From Inconstantimicrobium porci (GTDB taxonomy: Bacteria; Bacillota; Clostridia; Clostridiales; Clostridiaceae), in NCBI RefSeq assembly GCF_009696465.1, contig NZ_VULX01000019.1, positions 1-47,485 of the forward strand: a stretch of DNA of 47,485 nucleotides, read 5' to 3'. Below, in pieces: positions 43,536 to 47,485 of this stretch. How positions within the stretch are numbered: the first letter of the stretch is position 1; every line of letters begins with the position of its first letter. The notes beneath the pieces were generated by a model, which was not told the origin of the DNA, made no database searches, and worked only from the letters and a program-made list of their open reading frames with translations. The translations under genes and the position numbers were made by a program.

Positions 43536-44327
43536 ATGATTAAAAAGGTATTAACAATAGCTGGTTCTGACAGCAGCGGTGGAGCTGGGATTCAAGCTGA
43601 TATAAAAACTATAACATGTCATAAGATGTATGCTATGAGTGCTATAACAGCACTTACAGCTCAAAATACAACAGGCGTTTATGGTGTACAGGAAGCAACG
43701 CCGGAATTTGTAGGTCAGCAGATTGACTGTATTTTTAATGATATTAGGCCAGACGCAGTAAAAATAGGAATGGTATCGAGTAGCAAGATAATAAAGGTGA
43801 TTGTAGAAAAGCTTAAGAAGTACAATGCTGAAAGTATTGTCGTTGATCCTGTTATGGTTGCAACAAGTGGAAGCCCGCTGTTAGAAAAAGAAGCAATGAG
43901 TACATTAATAAATGAACTTCTTCCAATGGGAACTGTTATAACACCTAATATTCCTGAAGCTGAAATACTTTGTGGATTTAAAATAAATGAACAAGATGAT
44001 ATGCTTAGGGCAGCAAAAAAAATAGCTACAAGTATTAAAGGCGGAGTTCTTATAAAAGGAGGACATTTTAGTAATACGGCTGATGACCTTTTATATATAG
44101 ATGGAAAAGAAGTATGGTATAAGCAGGAGAAGATATATAACGAAAACACTCATGGAACAGGATGCACTTTATCTTCAGCTATAGCATGTAATCTAGCAGA
44201 TGGTTATTCTATTGAAGATAGTATAAGAAATGCTAAAAGTTATATAACGGGAGCGCTTAAAGCTGGGCTTAATTTAGGAAAAGGAAGTGGACCGCTTGAG
44301 CATAATTACAATATAAAAATTAAATAA
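43536..44327 (+). CDS. thiD: Hydroxymethylpyrimidine/phosphomethylpyrimidine kinase ThiD
   Basis: A 263-residue ribokinase-like enzyme that phosphorylates HMP twice to HMP-PP, the pyrimidine substrate of ThiE. Motifs are LTIAGSDSSGGAGIQADIKT, then YAMSAITALTAQNTTGVYGV, DAVKIGMVSSSKI, VVDPVMVATSGSPLLEKEA, TPNIPEAEILCGF, GVLIKGGHF and the anion hole THGTGCTLSSAIACNLADGY. The length is typical. It lies 84 bases after thiE with a weak hairpin between, and AAAGGTGGGAAAATATTATG marks its start. It probably belongs to the TPP-regulated operon and is closed by a terminator. Confidence 0.97.
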   Translation: MIKKVLTIAGSDSSGGAGIQADIKTITCHKMYAMSAITALTAQNTTGVYGVQEATPEFVGQQIDCIFNDIRPDAVKIGMVSSSKIIKVIVEKLKKYNAESIVVDPVMVATSGSPLLEKEAMSTLINELLPMGTVITPNIPEAEILCGFKINEQDDMLRAAKKIATSIKGGVLIKGGHFSNTADDLLYIDGKEVWYKQEKIYNENTHGTGCTLSSAIACNLADGYSIEDSIRNAKSYITGALKAGLNLGKGSGPLEHNYNIKIK

Positions 44328-44341
44328 GAAAGTATAGATTT

Positions 44342-44394
44342 AACACCTCTCTAGATAAGTAGATTTTTTGCTGTCTGGAGGGGTGTTTGTTTTG
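44342..44394 (+). terminator. Terminator of the thiamine salvage operon
   Basis: AACACCTCTC pairs with the GGAGGGGTGTT strand (one bulge or wobble) around a 25-base loop, followed by tgttttg. Confidence 0.75.
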
Positions 44395-44536
44395 AGTTGT
44401 AAGCAAGAACCATGTGAATTTAGGTTAATTATGTAAAAAAATATATGTATTTACATATTGATAACTGAAAAATTTAAAACTATAATTATATATGGGGTGT
44501 ATGCACAAATGTGTATTTTTATGGGAGGACAAATAA

Positions 44537-46297
44537 ATGGATAATCAGTATAATTTAAAAGATATTGAAAAAGCGTTAGACTTAATTCCATATTATATTT
44601 GGATAAAGGATGGTAATGGTGTATATAGATATGTAAATAAGGCATTTGCAGATGTATTGAATGTAAAAAAGGAGTTTTTTATCGGAAAGACTGATTTTGA
44701 TTTTGGCAATGAAAAAATAGCAAATCAGTTTGAAACAAGTGATAATAGGGTACGCGAAAGCGGTTTACCAATTTTATCTGAAGATAAGGTAGAAATAAAA
44801 TCAATAAATAAATGTTTATATTTTGAGACATTTAAACAGAAGTTTTATATAAATGGAGAATATACAGGATGGATTATGGCAATAGCAAGGAATACCACTT
44901 TATATAAAAGGTTAGATGATAGTATTGAGTATGAATTTAATAATATTTCAAATAAGATATTTAATGCAGCAGATAACTTAGAACAAAATAGAAAAAATAA
45001 AGTAGGGGCAATTGATGATTACAATGATAGAATATTAATGATAATAAAAGAACTTCAAAATAATCTTAAAGCAACAGGAATTAATATATTTATATATGAA
45101 AAACAAGAGAAGAAACTTAAGCTATTTTTAAAGACATGCTTTGATGAAGAACAACTTCCTTCACATTTGCAAATAAAGATAGATGATAAGATGGAATATG
45201 ACTTTTTAAATGATAAATATAGAGAATTTTTGAGAATTAATGATGTACGAAATAATATTGAAAATATTGCGAGGGTCAAAGCAGATGCTAGCGGATATAT
45301 AAATTCAATAAGTATTAAATATGGAAATGAACTTATTGGACTATTAAATGTGTACTATGCAGAAGAGAAATATCCTACAGTTTTACAAAATGACTTCATA
45401 GAATCTGCAACTTATAAAATAGGACTACTTATTAAAAACAGGATGTTAACAAATCAATTAAAATCAGAAATAGATAAAAAGTTAGAGTTGGAAAAAATAA
45501 TTGCTTTTGAGAATTTAAAAACAGATTTTCTTGCAAATTTGTCACATGAATTTAAGACACCTATAAATATACTATTAGCAGCTTCAAAGATGATTAATAC
45601 AACGCTTGCTGATAATAAGGATACATACAAGGATAGCATAAATAAATATAATAATTATATAATAAGCAATTCATATAGATTATTAAAGATGGTTAATAAT
45701 CTATTTGATATTACAAATATAGATAAGGGCTATTATGAATTGAATTTACAACTATACAATGTAGTGAGCATAATTGAGAATATTACTATGACAGTGGTTA
45801 AATATCTTGGAGGAAGACGAAAAATAGTATTTGATACAAAGGAAGAGGAGATAATTAGCATGTGCGATTATGATAGTATTGAAAAAGTCATGCTTAACCT
45901 TTTGTCAAATGCAGTAAAAAATACAGATTCCAATAATCTTATAAGCGTAACTGTAAAGAGGAGCAACGATAATAAAAATATCGTTGTATCTGTAAAAAAT
46001 GATGGAAAAACTATTGATGAAAAGTATGCTGAATTTATATTTGAGAAATTTACCAGGTTAGGTTCAGTGCTAAGTAGGGATGCTGAAGGAAGTGGCCTTG
46101 GTCTGTGTCTTGCTAGATCCCTTGCACAGCTTCAGGATGGAGATTTGTGGTTTAATACTAATGAAAAAAAGAACTGTGAATTTATTTTTACAATTCCTAT
46201 ATACAAAAATTATGATAAAGACATGGTGAATACAGGTATTCTAAACAATAGTGTTGAGAAATGTGCCATTGAATTTTCAGATATATATTCGATATAA
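44537..46297 (+). CDS. Soluble PAS-sensor histidine kinase
   Basis: A 586-residue kinase with no membrane helix. A PAS domain covers residues 8-125 (IPYYIWIKDGNGVYRYVNKA, then IGKTDFDFG). A middle region of about 180 residues has the strand pattern of a GAF domain (NIFIYEKQEKKLKLFL, ELIGLLNVYYAEEKYP). HisKA with phospho-acceptor His337 is in FLANLSHEFKTPINIL, and the HATPase domain shows the N box EKVMLNLLSNAVKNT and the G boxes NDGKTIDEKYAEFIFEKFT and AEGSGLGLCLARSLAQ. No response regulator gene is adjacent. The nearest regulator is the convergent AraC-type gene, which lacks a receiver domain. The signal is unknown. GGGAGGACAAATAAATG gives the start. Confidence 0.92.
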   Translation: MDNQYNLKDIEKALDLIPYYIWIKDGNGVYRYVNKAFADVLNVKKEFFIGKTDFDFGNEKIANQFETSDNRVRESGLPILSEDKVEIKSINKCLYFETFKQKFYINGEYTGWIMAIARNTTLYKRLDDSIEYEFNNISNKIFNAADNLEQNRKNKVGAIDDYNDRILMIIKELQNNLKATGINIFIYEKQEKKLKLFLKTCFDEEQLPSHLQIKIDDKMEYDFLNDKYREFLRINDVRNNIENIARVKADASGYINSISIKYGNELIGLLNVYYAEEKYPTVLQNDFIESATYKIGLLIKNRMLTNQLKSEIDKKLELEKIIAFENLKTDFLANLSHEFKTPINILLAASKMINTTLADNKDTYKDSINKYNNYIISNSYRLLKMVNNLFDITNIDKGYYELNLQLYNVVSIIENITMTVVKYLGGRRKIVFDTKEEEIISMCDYDSIEKVMLNLLSNAVKNTDSNNLISVTVKRSNDNKNIVVSVKNDGKTIDEKYAEFIFEKFTRLGSVLSRDAEGSGLGLCLARSLAQLQDGDLWFNTNEKKNCEFIFTIPIYKNYDKDMVNTGILNNSVEKCAIEFSDIYSI

Positions 46298-46341
46298 AAA
46301 ATAGTTATCAACAATATCTTGTGGATATTGTTGATAACTAT
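46296..46341 (-). terminator. Terminator between the histidine kinase and the AraC regulator
   Basis: A perfect 18-base stem (46301-46318 with 46324-46341) encloses ttgtg. The T run follows it on the minus strand (ttttttatatc), so it serves mainly the AraC gene. On the plus strand only acaac follows. Confidence 0.82.
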
Positions 46342-46361
46342 ACAACATATTGAATATGTAT

Positions 46362-47030
46362 TTATGGGTTAGTATTTCGATATTCCGTTGGAGTCATACC
46401 TGTTATACGTTTAAATGTTTTTGTAAAATTACCTTGATTACAAAAACATAAAAGTGTAGAGATTTCTATAAGACTCATATCAGTAGTAGTGAGAAGAGTT
46501 TTTGCTCTCTCTATTTTTATTCTTTTCAAGTATTGCATAACAGACATACCTGTAACTTTTTTGAATATTGTTGAAAGATATCCCACAGATATATTGAATC
46601 TATCTGCGACTTCTTTAAGTTTTACCTGATTTTCAGTATGAACATGAAGATAACCTATGACTTTATTAATAATTAAATTATCAGTTAGTTCAATTCCATT
46701 TATGAGTATATCGATATATGAGTTAATCATGTCCAACTCTATAGTCTGAAGTTTTTGTAATGTATCACATGATTTAATACTTGTATAATACTTATTGTAT
46801 ACAGGATGAAGATATTTTTTTAAAGAGCCATTCCTTATTGTTTCTCGCGCAAAAACAATATTCCACATCATTAGATCATCTCTTTTTACCTGAATATCAA
46901 TATTTTCTTTGAGTTCTTCTTGGTGTTTTTTCTTTGTAAGTTCAATAAGACCATTTAGATCTTTTTTCTCTAGTAAAAAAGTAACCTCGCTTGAAAAAAA
47001 GTATATGTCAGAATCAAAACTGTCATACAT
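46362..47030 (-). CDS. AraC-family transcriptional regulator
   Basis: A 222-residue regulator. The last 100 residues are the double helix-turn-helix: QVKLKEVADRFNISVGYLST, then IFKKVTGMSVMQYLKRIKIE, then MSLIEISTLLCFCNQGNFTK and KTFKRITGMTPTEYRNTNP, as in other AraC members. The first 110 residues are helical and hydrophilic, with no cupin or receiver domain recognised. This kind of short N-terminal region is common in clostridial AraC regulators, and the ligand is unknown. Its targets may include the neighbouring kinase gene, but no operator could be picked. ATG follows GGGGGGAAGATTTAT. The 182-base gap upstream shows only a short ggctctacagagcc hairpin. Confidence 0.9.
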   Translation of the reverse strand: MYDSFDSDIYFFSSEVTFLLEKKDLNGLIELTKKKHQEELKENIDIQVKRDDLMMWNIVFARETIRNGSLKKYLHPVYNKYYTSIKSCDTLQKLQTIELDMINSYIDILINGIELTDNLIINKVIGYLHVHTENQVKLKEVADRFNISVGYLSTIFKKVTGMSVMQYLKRIKIERAKTLLTTTDMSLIEISTLLCFCNQGNFTKTFKRITGMTPTEYRNTNP

Positions 47031-47212
47031 ATAAATCTTCCCCCCAATATAATTATAATAGGGTTAAGCATAATTCTTAGCCCTTATATATCAAGGCTCT
47101 ACAGAGCCAAGATTTCTTTATCACTCAAATTTTCCTGAATTATCTATGTCCGTTTGGATAATACTAATATTAATGGACATACTAATTAGTTTTACTAAAC
47201 GGAGGTTTACAA

Positions 47213-47485
47213 ATGATAAGATAAGAATTATTAAACATAATTGATTTATTCACTGTACAACCAATAATTAATTTTTATGAAAATCTATTTGATAATATTG
47301 ATTTATCAGATATTCCTGAATTCATACAATCTAAATTAGGTCCTAAAGGATATTCCCACCATGCTCTTATAAGAGCATTCATAGTTATGCAATGTGAACA
47401 TTATAGAGAAATAACATCATTAGTTGATTTTCTACATTCCAATTTGAAAATTGCCCAGTTATGAGGTTTTGACATTATGACTCAA
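47213..47485 (+). pseudogene. 5' part of a transposase gene (DDE, IS1182/IS4-like), with in-frame stops
   Basis: After GGAGGTTTACAA an ATG opens a frame that meets TAA at the fourth codon, then runs LLNIIDLFTVQPIINFYENL, DIPEFIQSKLGPKGYSHHAL, IRAFIVMQCEHYREITSLVD and FLHSNLKIAQL before a TGA at 47462-47464. The same frame resumes with GFDIMTQ to the window end. In related transposases the position of TGA is usually cysteine, so this is likely one nonsense change. The two stops make it inactive. It continues beyond the window. Confidence 0.7.

Noticed and set aside
44451-44645. Minus-strand open frame opposite the start of the histidine kinase
   Set aside because: No ribosome-binding site, and it overlaps the kinase ribosome-binding site and PAS domain.

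Overview
The window looks like the chromosome of a low-GC anaerobic firmicute, most likely a Clostridium sensu stricto relative. The coding sequence is strongly A/T-biased, ribosome-binding sites are AGGAGG-like, and CCA is encoded in every tRNA gene. It also carries rubrerythrin, AddAB instead of RecBCD, a TPP-riboswitch thiamine salvage operon and a UPF0182 membrane protein. I did not assign a species.

Layout. 1-613: end of an rRNA operon (3' end of 23S, a possible extra promoter, 5S, tRNA-Met, tRNA-Ala, terminator). 642-5814: HD-domain protein, UPF0182 protein, then an FAD oxidoreductase with a BFD-like cysteine tetrad, followed by a half-length DUF1667-like protein. 5833-6500: three tRNA-Ser genes, two of them a promoter-plus-gene duplication. 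6597-13846: addB-addA recombination nuclease. 14135-27118: mostly housekeeping genes (small membrane protein, CCA-adding enzyme, YhaM-type exoribonuclease, isochorismatase-like pseudoenzyme, L,D-transpeptidase, PepT, alpha/beta hydrolase, sbcD-sbcC), interrupted by a decayed ECF-sigma/anti-sigma cassette (17864-19034).

27119-39332 is accessory DNA. An IS66 transposase remnant lies on one side and an IS256-family element on the other. Between them is an eight-gene minus-strand operon for an azole-modified ribosomal peptide (microcin B17/streptolysin S type, LAP/TOMM). Its gene order is precursor A, McbB-like B1, short McbC-like C1, YcaO D1, YcaO D2 with a PFP tail, E1-like B2, SagB-type dehydrogenase C2, ABC exporter. 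A membrane-anchored S41 protease is transcribed divergently from the precursor. Two different B/C/D trios therefore serve what appears to be one precursor. One copy of the dehydrogenase is shortened, and one YcaO lacks the PFP tail. This is the most interesting system in the window. My main hypothesis is a heteromeric synthetase in which the paralogues replace the identical subunits of McbBCD. Sequential modification by two separate synthetases is the alternative.

39408-47485: rubrerythrin, tRNA-Arg, TPP riboswitch with cytX-thiM-thiE-thiD (uptake and salvage of thiamine pyrimidine and thiazole moieties), a soluble PAS histidine kinase convergent with an AraC-type regulator, and the start of a broken transposase at the window edge.

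All family calls come from reading motifs by eye. No database search was run, and comparisons with known proteins such as McbB and McbC are from memory.
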